A stretch of DNA of 64,000 bases from Gerris lacustris (lineage: Eukaryota; Arthropoda; Insecta; Hemiptera; Gerridae). The DNA lies in assembly GCA_951217055.1 (NCBI GenBank), contig OX578282.1:12587877-12651876 (forward strand), written 5' to 3'. This document shows positions 1-10,915 of the stretch, one piece after another. The notes under the pieces were generated by a model. That model was not told the DNA's origin. It ran no database searches and was given only the letters and a program-made list of their open reading frames with translations. The first letter of the stretch is position 1; every line of letters starts with the position of its first letter. Position numbers and translations under genes: made by a program.

Positions 1-387
1 TCGATTGAGCTGCTACGTATCATTGCAGAATGTCAGATGAAGCCTAATTTAACATATTTTTATTGATATGATTATTATTGTAGAACATATTTCGTGGGGA
101 ATCGAATCAAGATATCAAATGTCAAGGTATCAAATGTTGTAAGGGGTTGAATTTTTCTTTTTTACGAAAATGCGTTTTGTGGGGTGCTAAATGAAAAAAG
201 GGGACGCACTGAGTACAAAAATGTAATTGGATTCGTATTTGTATCAATTCATTTCTGCGTGATGAGCCCTTTAAAATTGCGTTTTTCGTGTCCCCCCTTC
301 TATATTTTCAACAAATCAATTAAAAATAGTTATTTATGCACCTAGGGAGTAAAGTAAGCCATTATCCCCTGAGCGAAAAAGTTGGTT

Positions 388-533
388 CTTGAGGCGAAGC
401 CGAAGGAACCATGGTCCCTAAATCCCGAGGCGAAGCCGAGGGAATTATACTCTTTAATTCCCGAGGCGCAGCCGAGGGAATAACTCTAATTAGCTCCCGA
501 GGCGCAGCCGAGGGAGATAATTATCGCGAGGGG
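388..533. repeat. 36-bp minisatellite, about 4 units
   Basis: The core gaggcgAagccgaggga, with A or C at the capital, starts at 391, 427, 463 and 499, an exact 36-bp period. Units carry spacers of the type attatactctttaattccc. Because 36 is a multiple of 3, it creates a short open frame with a 12-residue period (SRGEAEG/SRGAAEG). The first unit has diverged most. This is non-coding intronic repeat. Confidence 0.85.
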
Positions 534-540
534 AATAATG

Positions 541-1016
541 GCACTTTACTCACGAGGTACATACAATATTTTATCTCCAGTAGGAAGAAAATACACATTT
601 TCGTCCATTGCACAGTTTTTATTTATTATTTTAATAAATAATTTATTATTTTAATAATTATTAGCACTTTTAATAGCAGATATAAGAGATTCAATATTAA
701 AAACAAATAAGAATTGGAATTAAGCTCGAATAGAAGGTTATTTAGATGCAGGTTATAAACAAAAATAAACATGGTCAAAAAAGTGCAGTGCCGCCAACCT
801 GATTTCAACAACTACATTACATTATAGCCATTCATTTTCTACTATTTATAAAATAATTAAGTTGCAATATTTACTTTTTTGCCCTACTTTACTTCTTCGC
901 CCTACTTTTACTTTTTTTCCCTACTTTTTGAGTTCAGGGATGAAAAGACCTGTTTTAGTCCCTCTAAACTATTTCAAAATCATTACTTTTTCTCCCTACT
1001 GGAGATAAAATGTATT
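541..1016. repeat. TIR-like dispersed repeat bounded by ctccagtagg / cctactggag
   Basis: atacaatattttatctccag at 561-580 is the inverse of ctggagataaaatgtat at about 999-1015, enclosing about 450 bp. The inside has three copies of ccctacttt near 880-930. A related right end (ctcccttctggagataaaat) occurs at 9352-9371 with similar flanking text. It is probably a small non-autonomous DNA element; no coding capacity. Confidence 0.5.
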
Positions 1017-2474
1017 TATTGTCAGAAAACAAAAGGACTTTAAAGGAATTTTAAACATCAATGCTGAATATTACATTTTATAAAAAATGTTTTCCCCCAA
1101 ATATCTTAAACATTGGCTAGACACTACGGAGTGATTGTATTGTGTTTGGTCAAAAAAATTATTCAAATGTTATAGCTAAAAAAAAAATTATAAATGGCCG
1201 CCATCTTGATATGCCTGGACCTATAATGCTGGTAAATGAACCCGTCCTATTTGTTTAATTGGCTAAGGACCCTTTATATTTGCTAAAATCACATACTTTT
1301 AGCAATTTATTTAAAATGTAAATATGCCCTTTTAATTTAAAGGAAAGATAAAAACGATTGTTCAACCAATTAAACTAACAGTCGAAATAATTAAAAGCCA
1401 CTGATCTTAAGTAAAATATAAATTACTTCCTGATTCAATTATGAGACTAGAATAATTTTAAACCATCTCAAAATTTCTCTGTATAGTTTTAATTTAAATA
1501 AAACAGGAAACTCACAGGATTCCAAAAACTTGGTTTATGAGGAGAAACTCAAAGAGGTGCCAAAATACTCAAGACCGGTTCATTGCTACAGAAACTTTAA
1601 TTAAACAAAACAATTCCAAACAAACCAATTCCAATGCCGCTCATTTGTAGCTCAGGCTAATTTACATTGTTGATTTTTTTTTTTTTTTTTTTGTTAATTA
1701 CTCATTAATTTAAACTGACTTGTGTCAAAGACAGACAAATTCTTCTCCTATTTTTTTTTTAATTACTTAATTAAAAAGTATTACTTGTTACTTTTAATTA
1801 AAGGGGAATTAGATGGACAAAAAAGGTGTTATGGTTTTGTTTTGTGTGGGAGACAAATCAAAAGAATTTTCTTGTTGAAATTAATTACAGTTTACTTTAA
1901 GCATTTATTCGTCCAATCATTGCCTTCTTTTTGAATAATTATTTTCCCAATAAAACGAAAATTTGGTTTATTTTTGGAACAGAATCAGTACTAATTGATT
2001 AAATTTGTATTCCTTTTTTTGTGTGATCAATCAAAATACTAATTATATAAAGTAGGTAATAGCTTTGAAATGAGAAAATGTTTGATCTGATATTTGGGCC
2101 TTTTTCTGTGGCGCCCAATTAAAAGTGATTTTTTGAACCCAAATACTTTGCTTCTTTGCGTGGATTAGATAGGTACAATAAGGAAAAACGTAGCTTTACA
2201 TAATTAAGTTAATATAAAAAAATTGTTACCTAAGAAATTATAAGAGTTGATGTACAAATGTATTGATCCAGGTGTCAGAAGTAGTGGTAAAAAAATACTA
2301 ATAACCTTTATTTCGAAATTTTACAAGTTGAAGGATGAAATATCTTTAGAAAATAAAGGATCATCCTATAAAATTAAGTTTCTTTACGAAACTTATTCCT
2401 CTACAAAATTTCTAAGCAATATTTGTAAATTATTCAAATTATCGAAGATGGTACTTTTGAAAATAATTACTTAT
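1017..2474. other. AT-rich intron, nothing recognised
   Basis: Apart from a T-run at 1674-1692, I see no exon, repeat partner or RNA gene here. A 117-codon open frame starting at 2247 has no heptads, motif or splice context that would support it. Confidence 0.5.
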
Positions 2475-2985
2475 TTTGACATTTTTATGTTTTGGCTATG
2501 GAACATACCACAAAAAGCGTTATGTTACCTAAAAACTCAGAAAAGTGTGACAGGGATTCAGAAACCTATAGGAGGTTTGCAATCCAGTCTACAGATGTAG
2601 GACCTTCCCCTACCGCGGACTCTAATGTAACCGAGGACGAGACGTGTAGGTTCGGCTGTCTTCGGTTCTCCCCCACTCTATAGCCTGTAGCCCAGCGCTC
2701 TTCTACTCTACTTCACTTAGTAAAGTCTAGTCTAGAGCAGCAGTTCTCAACCCACGTACCCCTTTTTGTGTAATTAACGGTGGGTATCCTGTAAAAACAA
2801 CCCCTTATTTTTACAAATACTATTTACATTAGATGAAGTGTTGTTACACTACTGCTAATATTGCAACATCGTAGAAACAGCTGTAAATAGGTCATTTACT
2901 TTACTTACGCACATAAACTCGAAAATCGACACCAAAAAGCGTTACATAAAAATGTCTCACTGTCTTGCAGACTCGTATGCAAGCA
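2475..2985 (+). repeat. Dispersed repeat, copy 1 of 2
   Basis: The stretch from ttgacatttttatgtttt through ggctatggaacata, aaaactcagaaaagtgt, ataggaggt and aatccagtct recurs at 63079 onward. Its last segment (tgtctcactgtcttgc ... gactcgtatgcaag, 2953-2982) recurs at 63527-63555. Both copies end shortly upstream of a CEP290 exon (122 and about 153 bp). A hAT-like motif cagcagttctcaaccc sits inside near 2738. The family is not identified. Confidence 0.75.
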
Positions 2986-3106
2986 ATTATTTAGGTATCT
3001 TTTTAGGTATTAATTACTTAGTTTAGTAAGTAATTAAGTACCGTTTTCCTATTACTTTAAAGAACGTACTTCAGTGAACTAATTTTGTGATTTTAATCTG
3101 ATTTAG

Positions 3107-3225
3107 TCTTTGGGTGCTCACGAGGAAAAAGTTAAAGAATTGGAGAGTCAACTTGCTCTAGCTACGACTGATTTACAAGAAAGCACTAGACTCCTGCAGG
3201 AATTCAAAAGAAAAGCTGAATCTAG
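3107..3225 (+). CDS. Cep290: CEP290-like gene, internal exon (first in window)
   Basis: This is the first recognisable exon of the gene that spans the window. It opens after an AG at 3105-3106 and closes at tctag|gtagg, entering in phase 0 and leaving in phase 2. It encodes 39 residues (SLGAHEEKVKELESQ onward) with Leu spaced in heptads among Glu/Lys, so it reads as coiled coil throughout. There is no initiator Met, and phase 0 entry needs an upstream exon. I find no convincing one between 1 and 3106, so the N-terminus probably lies outside the window. Assignment to CEP290 comes from the downstream exons. Taken alone this exon is only a generic coiled coil. Confidence 0.8.
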
Positions 3226-3934
3226 GTAGGAAGTAGTCAATGTTTTAATATATATATGTTTTTTAGAAGTTATAGATCAAATCAAAGTGTCGATTTTCAT
3301 TTCGCTTCCTTCCAATGTTGGGAGCACCTTCAAGTGGTAAATGTTGTTCTAATGCACTATCCTGCCTCACATTTTGGAAGATCTTCAATATAATCATACT
3401 CACTAAATGCAGTCTGTGCACTAGAAAACGTTTATAAAAAATAATGATCTTAATTATGGACGCGAATAGTAAGAATAATAATACAGTTAGATTTTAGATC
3501 AAAGTTTATAAAAGGTGTTAGGACGGTTTCCCATTGGGTGAAACTTGTCTGTCCCACACGCAGGTGACGGCGTTCTTTCTGAGTGTTAAAGCTTTTTATG
3601 TGTGCATATATTTTGGTCATTGGTGTGACATATAAAAAATATTGCAGACACATGAAAAAAGAACATCATCCAGTGTGTAACTGCGGCCATATTTTCCGTT
3701 TTACCTTACCAAAGCGACCAGTAAAATTGTCCAATACTTAAAATGACAATGAATTCAACAAAAGGAGGCTCTCAAAGAGATTATACAATTTTCACACTTA
3801 TAATCGCCCTGATAATAACCTAATATTGATTTATAAATAGGGAGGTGAAGAAAAAAAAGAAAGATAATCATACATAATCTTCATTTTAATATTTCATTTT
3901 GAAATATTATAAAATTAAATTTTATGTTTAATAG
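3226..3934. other. Intron, nothing recognised
   Basis: A 709-bp intron between exons 3107-3225 and 3935-4067. I see no repeat partner elsewhere in the window and no open frame with coding character. Confidence 0.6.
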
Positions 3935-4067
3935 AGATTCGAGTGAGGATTCCGAAGGAAATATGGGACTTGTCAGAGAAGAACTTGAGAAAGCACATTC
4001 TGAAATAAACATGCTAGAGGAAAGGCTTAAAGATGCCGAACAGGATGCTCAGCAAAGAGCTGAGGAG
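3935..4067 (+). CDS. Cep290: CEP290-like gene, internal exon
   Basis: Acceptor aatag at 3930-3934, donor gaggag|gtagta. The two bases carried over plus the first base complete an Arg codon, followed by 44 codons beginning DSSEDSEGNMG and running into EELEKAHSEINMLEERL and DAEQDAQQRAEE. An acidic Ser-rich opening gives way to an unbroken coiled coil. The next AG, two bases downstream, would put a stop in frame, which fixes the acceptor. The exon leaves in phase 0. It is the second member of a tight cluster of four exons within 1.7 kb. Confidence 0.82.
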
Positions 4068-4230
4068 GTAGTAGATGTATTAATACTAATTAGATAAATA
4101 TTAATTATTTAGTAATTACAAAATGCATGTTTACATCTTATTTTCTCTTTCTTCTCCTTATTACTAGTTACTGCGTGGGTGCCTCTAATCATCTTCCAGC
4201 TTGTCGGTCCCTTGCTTGTAGCAGTAGGCA

Positions 4231-4336
4231 AGGAGTCACTTGAGACCACAAATCATTAAATCAGTTAAGTCCACTCCCCTCAAAGTTGGGATATGGTCTT
4301 GAGGGCAAGAGTGGTGTTGGCCTCAAGTGACTCCCT
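4231..4336. repeat. Nested hairpin in a short intron
   Basis: aggagtcacttgag (4231-4244) pairs with ctcaagtgactccct (4322-4336). Inside it ccactcccctcaa (4271-4283) pairs with ttgagggcaagagtgg (4300-4315). The whole intron is only 396 bp, so the hairpin occupies a quarter of it, between two conserved exons. Confidence 0.7.
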
Positions 4337-4463
4337 AACTACTTATAGCTCTTATCTTTGGACCGTTTTTTCCCTCCTTCCTTTCCATCTCAAGAAAATG
4401 CTCGTGTGCCTTAATTATTAAAAGCAGCCCTTTTTATCTAATTTTGTCTTACATTTTTTGTAG

Positions 4464-4541
4464 ATGACTGAAATGATTATACAGTTAAGAGAATACGAAG
4501 AAGGCAGATATGGCCTTAAAGAGGCTAGAGAAGAAATACAG
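4464..4541 (+). CDS. Cep290: CEP290-like gene, internal exon
   Basis: A 78-nt, 26-codon exon in phase 0 at both ends (ttttgtag|atgact ... atacag|gtaaaa). It encodes MTEMIIQLREYEEGRYGLKE and ends in AREEIQ. The YEEGRYGLKEAREEI stretch resembles the human CEP290 segment YEAGEYGLEEAVAEI, one of the first clear anchors to the family. The Met at the first codon is internal; coding sequence continues in phase from the previous exon. Confidence 0.87.
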
Positions 4542-4654
4542 GTAAAAAAATTCCTTTCTAAAGCTGTTTCTATAAATATGAATTTTGCGCTTCATACCAA
4601 AGATAGTTGGTAAAACTGAATCCTAAAAAAAAAAAAATGTATTTGTGTTTAAAG

Positions 4655-4761
4655 GAATTAAGAAAGCAAATAGCAGCAAGAGACAAACAAGTATTAAGGC
4701 TAGTTGATCAAGCCAATCAGCTTCACATGAAATTAGGCGATAAGATTACCCTCACACCTGG
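4655..4761 (+). CDS. Cep290: CEP290-like gene, internal exon
   Basis: Acceptor tttaaag at 4648-4654, donor cctgg|gtaagt; 35 codons plus two bases, leaving in phase 2. It encodes ELRKQIAARDKQVLRLVDQ, then QLHMKLGDKITLTPG across the junction. This parallels the human KNQIKIRDREIEILTKE...GLEP region in order and spacing. The upstream intron is only 113 bp. The downstream one is 8.3 kb, so compact exon packing ends here. Confidence 0.88.
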
Positions 4762-4867
4762 GTAAGTGTTTTTATTTTAAATATTTTAAAAAAGTATTGG
4801 GAAACTGTATAATATGTAGTTGTTTACTTCAAAAGCATAGTGAAAAAGTTGTAGTATACTCTAATAA

Positions 4868-4870
4868 ATA

Positions 4871-4949
<79 letters not shown>
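4868..4949. repeat. TA microsatellite
   Basis: About 40 TA units, one of several long TA tracts in the window. It lies 100 bp downstream of the exon ending at 4761. Confidence 0.95.
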
Positions 4950-4953
<4 letters not shown>

Positions 4954-5521
4954 TGGTTTCTTTATACAACTTACAACAAATTATAGTTCATTATTTTACC
5001 TTCATGAGGTGACAGGAAGTTTTCAAGTTGACAGTCTGGTTGTTGTGGAGGGGGTTGTTAAAGTCTTAAATGCAAATTTGATGGAGAGATAAAAGGAAAA
5101 CGGTGTGTGATGTCGGTTATTAAAGATCAAAAGCTCAAGCCATCCCTCGCTAGCTCAGGGATGCTTCACATTGAATTTTTCATTAAATTAAACCCTAGGG
5201 TATTCCCATCCTTGTCCCCTCGAGCTATCCTGCTTAGATTTATCACGTAATTTAGTTTCTCACAAGATAAGTGACGGATGCTGATGACAGAACTTGATTA
5301 AACATGTTCTTTTTTAATTTTTAAACAAATTTAAAAATAATATATATAGGTAATATATATGTGTGTGTAATTTAATCTAAAGAATTATTCTTGATAACAA
5401 CGTCAGTTTACTGACTCACAAGTTTATACAAATTTTATTTAAGTCTGAACTTTTAAGATAAATTTAAGCATATTGCTCTTCAAATTTAATTTACTTTTTC
5501 ATACATATTGTATACATACTA

Positions 5522-5828
5522 ATAGTCCAGGAGATAGCGTCTGACTAACATCAAGCTAGTTGATGGTATTTTGTCACTTAATAGGATAGTTAGTCAAAAA
5601 ACTTGATAATTGGTCTGCTAAGGTCGTACTCAGTATCATGAAAATCCACCAAAATGGGCGGGACATGGCCGCTCTCCACCAGTTTGTTTTCTTCAAATGC
5701 CTATTGCCAAGCTATGTCCGGCAGACGAACTTAGCAGACCATGTATTCTTAAAAAGCACCAAAACATTTACTAATACACAAAATTCTAATTTGATGTTAG
5801 TCAGAAACTTTTTTGCAGCTCCTGGACT
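5522..5828. mobile_element. Foldback element FB1, shortened copy
   Basis: It begins atagtccaggagatagcg and ends cctggact, with the family body (catgaaaatccaccaaaatg, ggacatggccgctctccacc, gccaagctatgtcc). Most of the left arm is deleted, so it no longer folds completely. The best copy is at 54036-54616. Confidence 0.75.
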
Positions 5829-5884
5829 GCGCAAAAATTGATATTTTGATTTCTTTTGTTTTGTTGTTATTAAATCGTATTAAT

Positions 5885-7265
5885 TTAACCTCCCCCCCCC
5901 CCCCCCCCCCCCCACTCCTACGGGGCGATGTTTCGCATAATATACAGGGTTGCAACCGCAACCTTCAACTTTTATGGCTGTTTGCCTTGTGTATAATATA
6001 AATGGTTAAAAAAAAACTCATATTTTTTAATAAAAAACTATAACACTCAAAGTTCATTGACCAGGAGGTAGTATGATACAATGTATGTTCGAATTTGTTC
6101 AAAAAGGTCTCGAAGATCGAACAAGGACATATTTTCTAATAGGTAGCAGCAATTATACTAATATCTGGTAGACTGATTGGTTTTTCCTTAAAACTCTAAT
6201 AAGGTAGCAACAATATCTACCTATCATAATTTTGGACAAAGGTCAAGAAAGTATAAATAAAAAAAAGTCTATAAATAATGAGGTGATTAACCTAAAGCGT
6301 AGCTTTTTAGCTTTTTTTACTACGTTTTTATTAGCTTGCTTTCTTGTTTGTTTGTTTGTCCAGTACAAATCTTGCAATCGATTTTTAACTAACTTCCCGA
6401 ATAGCTAGACATTTGAAACTTTTAGCATAGCCCAGAACACGATGACAATGCATTATTTTAACACTTTTAGCCATCATTCAGAAGAATTTAATTATTTTTC
6501 AGCAAATTTTGCTGTGCGGAAAGTTAGTTTGGAAAAAATCCGCAAGTTATTTTATTTGTTTTGCCACATCCAATAGTTACGCAAATTTGTGATAGATAAA
6601 CATTGAATGACAGCAAAACAGGAAATATTGATTATATTATTTATCGATTATATTATTTCAAATATATCGATGGCACGCTTAGATTTGGTGTTGGGGAAAT
6701 CCGTTGTACAAAGATTTATCCTTTTATAGGTTTAAGATCAGCTCTCTGGATGGTTGTCATTTATGTGAAGTAAATAAATTTGGAACTATTTTTTTTTTTC
6801 ATAACATTATATAGTATATAACAATAACAATTATACTATCAACATTACATACGATTCAAAAGAAAATTTAAAAACGTAGTATATAAATAGTTCTTTTTAT
6901 CTTGAAATTATTTTATTTGTTTTGACATATCCCATAGTATTTTCAATCTTCATTTTGACGGGTTTCCAATTTGTGATTTTTTATTAAGAGGTAAACATTG
7001 AATAACAGCGAAAAGTAAACAAAGAAATAAATTAATTGATGTGTGACAAATTTTCACTAACATTATATATAACATTGACAATTATATTATCAAAATTACA
7101 TATGATTCAACAAGAAAATTTAAAAACGTAGTATATAAAAAGTTCTTTTTATCTTGTAATTTTGTGCACTTAACGTTCTTGGGAATTCATAATTCCCCAT
7201 TAAAGTTAAAGGGTCCAACCCTGTTTAAGCGAAAAATCGCCCGGTAGGAGTATGGAGGGGGGATA
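5885..7265. mobile_element. Long TIR element with internal MITE
   Basis: The left end (poly-C at 5892-5913, then actcctacggggcgatgttt and tacagggttgcaacc, to about 5960) is the inverse of ggtccaaccctgtttaagcg, aaaaatcgcccggtaggagt and atggagggggg at 7207-7263. The ends enclose about 1.25 kb with no transposase frame. A 562-bp MITE (6319-6880) lies inside. Confidence 0.55.
6319..6880. mobile_element. MITE with actacgttttta termini, copy 1
   Basis: Termini actacgttttta and taaaaacgtagt are inverse of one another. The body (cttcccgaatagctagacat, gaacacgatgacaat, ctctggatggttgtcattta) recurs closely at 13480-14064. A third partial body with the same right end follows at 6905-7138, suggesting a tandem or nested insertion. 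No protein is encoded. Confidence 0.75.
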
Positions 7266-8362
7266 TCAAAAAAGACCCCAAATAATTCTTATCATGAGCA
7301 CTGAGCACTGACGAGTAATGGGTTCAAAACGTCGTGATTCGCAGAATCTCTGACTGATGAAAACATGGTCAAAAAGGAATTAAGTATGTATGTTACTATA
7401 TTTAAATAAAAAATATATAGGGAAATTGTTGACCTTATTTTATTGCTTTGCCGTGAATAGAAAAAATGTAATGTAATTTTTTTTAAAAAATTACATGATG
7501 TTTTTGAAAAATGTAAAAGTTGCAATGGCTGCCGAACGAGTAAAAAATAGGATGTGGTACATAGAGACTTCTTTGTTTAATTAAGAGTGTCCTATCTATT
7601 TAAAAAAAAAAAAATTATTATTATTTTTGAACTACCTTGTGTATATATTACGCAGATGAGAAAGCAAAAAGATTTCAAGGTAAATTTATAGCAGAGATAA
7701 ACCTTTTTTCGTAGGGAAAATCGAAGATATAAATAATATTAAAGAATAAAAAAGAATATAAAAGATAAATAAGGTCAAATAAATATTTAAGGAGCTTTAT
7801 TTTGAATTTGAGCATGAATATGGTGAATTATAATCAAAATAGATGATGGGTCTGTTAGTTTTACCCCAGGGGCTGTATCTGTATTAGGAATTGTTGTTCC
7901 TTTATTTGCCTCCCTCAAGTTTAACATCGCCTATCTCTGTACACTATACATACACATTATACAACCTGCGCTTTCCATGTACGTAATATATCAGTGTGTA
8001 CTCACGTCACGTTTCTATTAAGATTATATATTTGCTTTAAGGGATACCAGAGTAGGTTGTTGACAGTAAATAATACTTTATCAAACGTATGAAAAGGAAA
8101 TAAAATTTTAAAATTAAGTGTTTCTGATGTAATAAGACAATTTTTAGAATCTTATTCGGACCCGAGTATATTATTAATACAAAATGAAATGCAACTTTTA
8201 CAAAAAATAAATTATAAAATTAGATGTCGTCACATGAGTGACATAATGACAATGTCACACATTAAACTCCAACAGTTTCAATGGATTTACTTACTAGGCT
8301 ATCTTGAACACGATTAAACGAAAAAAAAAAAAAATAATAATGTAAAAAATACACTGAAAATT

Positions 8363-8420
8363 AGAGTGGCACATAGCTTCCTCGCGTCCTATCGCATATA
8401 CTTTAATGATTTTAGGCTTT
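8363..8420. mobile_element. End fragment of the gtgtggcacatagctt TIR element
   Basis: agagtggcacatagcttcct followed by cgcgtcctatcgcat matches the left end of the complete element at 53515-53961. Only the terminus is recognisable. Confidence 0.5.
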
Positions 8421-8666
8421 AAGAATCCATTATTTTGTGTAATTTACCCTTTAATAATGTGTAATTCATACTTTAAATAATGTGTAATCCATTATGTGTA
8501 ATTTATTTCATCCCCCCCCCCCCCCCTCCAATGAAGTCTGGTTGCCTGGTCTCGAGGTCCCTAGGCTCGCTGTGCAATTGAAGAGGTAGGTCTAGAGAGG
8601 TGGGGGAACCAAGCCATCTCCTTTTCCCCTCGTCTATCTCCCTCCCCGCGTTCTCTCCATAATAAA

Positions 8667-8885
8667 AACTATTAATAGTTTTAGCGATCTTTAACACTTC
8701 ATAGCGGTGTCACTGTTGGTTTTATTAAAAAAAATGTATTTGAAAAAAATGTATGTCTCATTGAATAGATGAAAGATTTTTTCCCGACCTAAAATTCCAA
8801 GTCTAAATTTGAAGTTCACATTTACGCGAGTGTTCGCGTGAACGCTTGGGCGGATAACGTTGTCCAACAAATTGACGAGACCAAA
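8667..8885 (+). repeat. Dispersed repeat R8 (ggcggataacgttgtcc family), partial copy
   Basis: Contains ttagcgatcttta, tgttggttttat, tgtctcattgaatagatg and the family core gtgaacgcttgggcggataa followed by cgttgtccaac. Related copies lie at about 12365-12800, 33781-34310, 60395-60890 (inverted) and 61262-61735. A 15-C tract lies just upstream at 8512-8526. No coding capacity. Confidence 0.75.
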
Positions 8886-9003
8886 CATTTTCCCTGATGT
8901 CTGAAACGGATTTCTGTCTTCAAAATTTAAAATAGAAGACATACAATTTTTTTGTCCTCAAAAGTGAACACAATGCATCCGTTACCTTCGGTAAGCTCGG
9001 AAG
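8880..9003 (-). repeat. Fragment of the ccgagcttaccgaaggtaac repeat
   Basis: On the minus strand it reads ccgagcttaccgaaggtaac ... gacatcagggaaaatgttt. The same words occur on the + strand at 34765-34880 and 55395-55520, and more loosely at 25570-25690. This is transposon-derived filler; the family is unknown. Confidence 0.6.
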
Positions 9004-9855
9004 CAATACTCGCGGAATTATAATAAAATAAACGTACGAAGAGCCGCCGGCGCCAATCCCCCCGCCCTGTCGCAATACGAAAATTTGTGGGGAATTCAAA
9101 ACTGTATAGTTTTGACCAACGTAAAGTAATACGATGGTGTAATAAGCTAGTTAGGTCTTGGCCCTTGGGACTTAGTGGAAAAGTTATTTATGCCCTTAGG
9201 CTAAAAAGTTAGGAAACCCCTGATCTAGGGTAACACTGGAGGGATTCAGGATCTCTCATGATTCCTTCGTTTTCAATTACTTCTAGTTCAACTTGACTTG
9301 GTGCAATGAGTAACTTTCCTCCCTCTAAACTTGGGCGAAGAGTTCACTTTTTCTCCCTTCTGGAGATAAAATTGTTTTACATTTCAATTTTCCTTGCACA
9401 CCACCATCTAAACATAGTTTTAGCCTAAAGTACATTTACCTGAACCGTCTTCCATTTTCTAAGATAAGTTTAATAAATCCTTGAAAGCAATCAAAATGTA
9501 ATACTTATAAAAGATTGACGTTTTATTAAAAAATTTTATTTGAAAAGTTTATCCATTAATGACTGGTGATATAACATGAAATTTAACATTCATTATTGTT
9601 AATATGCAAAATTAAATACGTTTTAAATGACTGCGACAAAACTTCACATGATTTTTTAAATAGGAAAGCAGGATATAATTAAACATTTGGATACTGGATA
9701 CCTAGCGCAGTCCAGTTTTGTTGATTTACAATGTATAATGTTTTTAGTAAGGAGAAATGTGATATACACAATAACTTGGTTATATTTAATATTTTACAAA
9801 AGTAATACTTTTTTCTGTTTCTTTTAAGTCCCCAGTATTATAATTCTAAGCAATG

Positions 9856-10431
9856 TTATTCCAATGATAACTAGTGTTAGAATAATATTATTCCAATGAT
9901 AACTAGTGTTAGAATAATATTATTCCAATGATAACTAGTGTTAGAATAATATTATTCCAATGATAACTAGTGTTAGAATAATATTATTCCAATGATAACT
10001 AGTGTTAGAATAATATTATTCCAATGATAACTAGTGTTAGAATAATATTATTCCAATGATAACTAGTGTTAGAATAATATTATTCCAATGATAACTAGTG
10101 TTAGAATAATATTATTCCAATGATAACTAGTGTTAGAATAATATTATTCCAATGATAACTAGTGTTAGAATAATATTATTCCAATGATAACTAGTGTTAG
10201 AATAATATTATTCCAATGATAACTAGTGTTAGAATAATATTATTCCAATGATAACTAGTGTTAGAATAATATTATTCCAATGATAACTAGTGTTAGAATA
10301 ATATTATTCCAATGATAACTAGTGTTAGAATAATATTATTCCAATGATAACTAGTGTTAGAATAATATTATTCCAATGATAACTAGTGTTAGAATAATAT
10401 TATTCCAATGATTACTAGTGTTAGAATAATA
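9856..10431. repeat. 32-bp minisatellite, 18 units, almost perfect
   Basis: The unit reads ttattccaatgataactagt then gttagaataata and repeats 18 times in exact 32-bp register. I see one substitution, in the last unit (gattactagt). The unit is itself partly palindromic (ttattc...gaataa, taac...gtta). Near-identity implies recent expansion or efficient homogenisation. It lies in the 8.3-kb intron. Confidence 0.95.
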
Positions 10432-10590
10432 TTATTACATTAAAAAATTCTCCATCTATTTACACACTTATAAAGCGGGTACAGGGATGTCAGAATTGTG
10501 TAAATTTATTGCATACCTGTGCAAGAGAAGTGGATTATTTCATATCTTCTCTTACTTTTACATACGAGAATATCTAGTATACTTTCTTTT

Positions 10591-10915
10591 GGAAATGAAA
10601 TTCTATTTGGAATGAAAGTCCTTTTTTCTTTTATTATACTTTATTTAACAAGCTTTCGTCCAGGGAACCTGGGCTTCTTCAGGTTTTGAATGTTAGAAAT
10701 ACTGTAAATTTAGAGAAAAATGGCCAAAATGAAAAAAGTAAAAACGAATTTTGGAAATGAAAATCTTACCAAGTTAATTTGGCCATTTTTCTCTAAATTT
10801 ACAGTATTTCTAACATTCAAAACCTGAAGAAGCCCAGGTTCCCTGGACGAAAGCTTGTTAAATAAAGTATAATAAAAGAAAAAAGGGCTTTCATTCCAAA
10901 TAGAATTTCAGTTCC
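10591..10915. mobile_element. Hairpin element with 138-bp arms and a hammerhead-like motif
   Basis: The left arm 10591-10728 is the inverse of 10778-10915 with very few mismatches, around a loop of about 49 bp. Each arm carries ctgaagaagcccagg followed by ttccctggacgaaagcttg (right arm: CTGAAGA 10824-10830, GAAA 10849-10852; left arm on the minus strand). This resembles the conserved core of hammerhead ribozymes associated with Penelope-like retroelements, but with one extra base before stem II. Probably a foldback derivative of such an element. Confidence 0.7.

Noticed and set aside
2247..2683. Two overlapping open frames of 117 and 63 codons
   Set aside because: No heptads, domains or splice support; the second overlaps a dispersed repeat that recurs at 63079.
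8503..8942. Minus-strand frames of 64 and 83 codons
   Set aside because: They read through a C tract and an R8 repeat copy.
9856..10431. Regular repeat array that could suggest CRISPR
   Set aside because: Units are head to tail with no spacers, and the context is a eukaryotic intron; it is a minisatellite.
10824..10861. Calling an active hammerhead ribozyme
   Set aside because: There is one extra base before stem II, and stem I pairing is poor; left as a resemblance.
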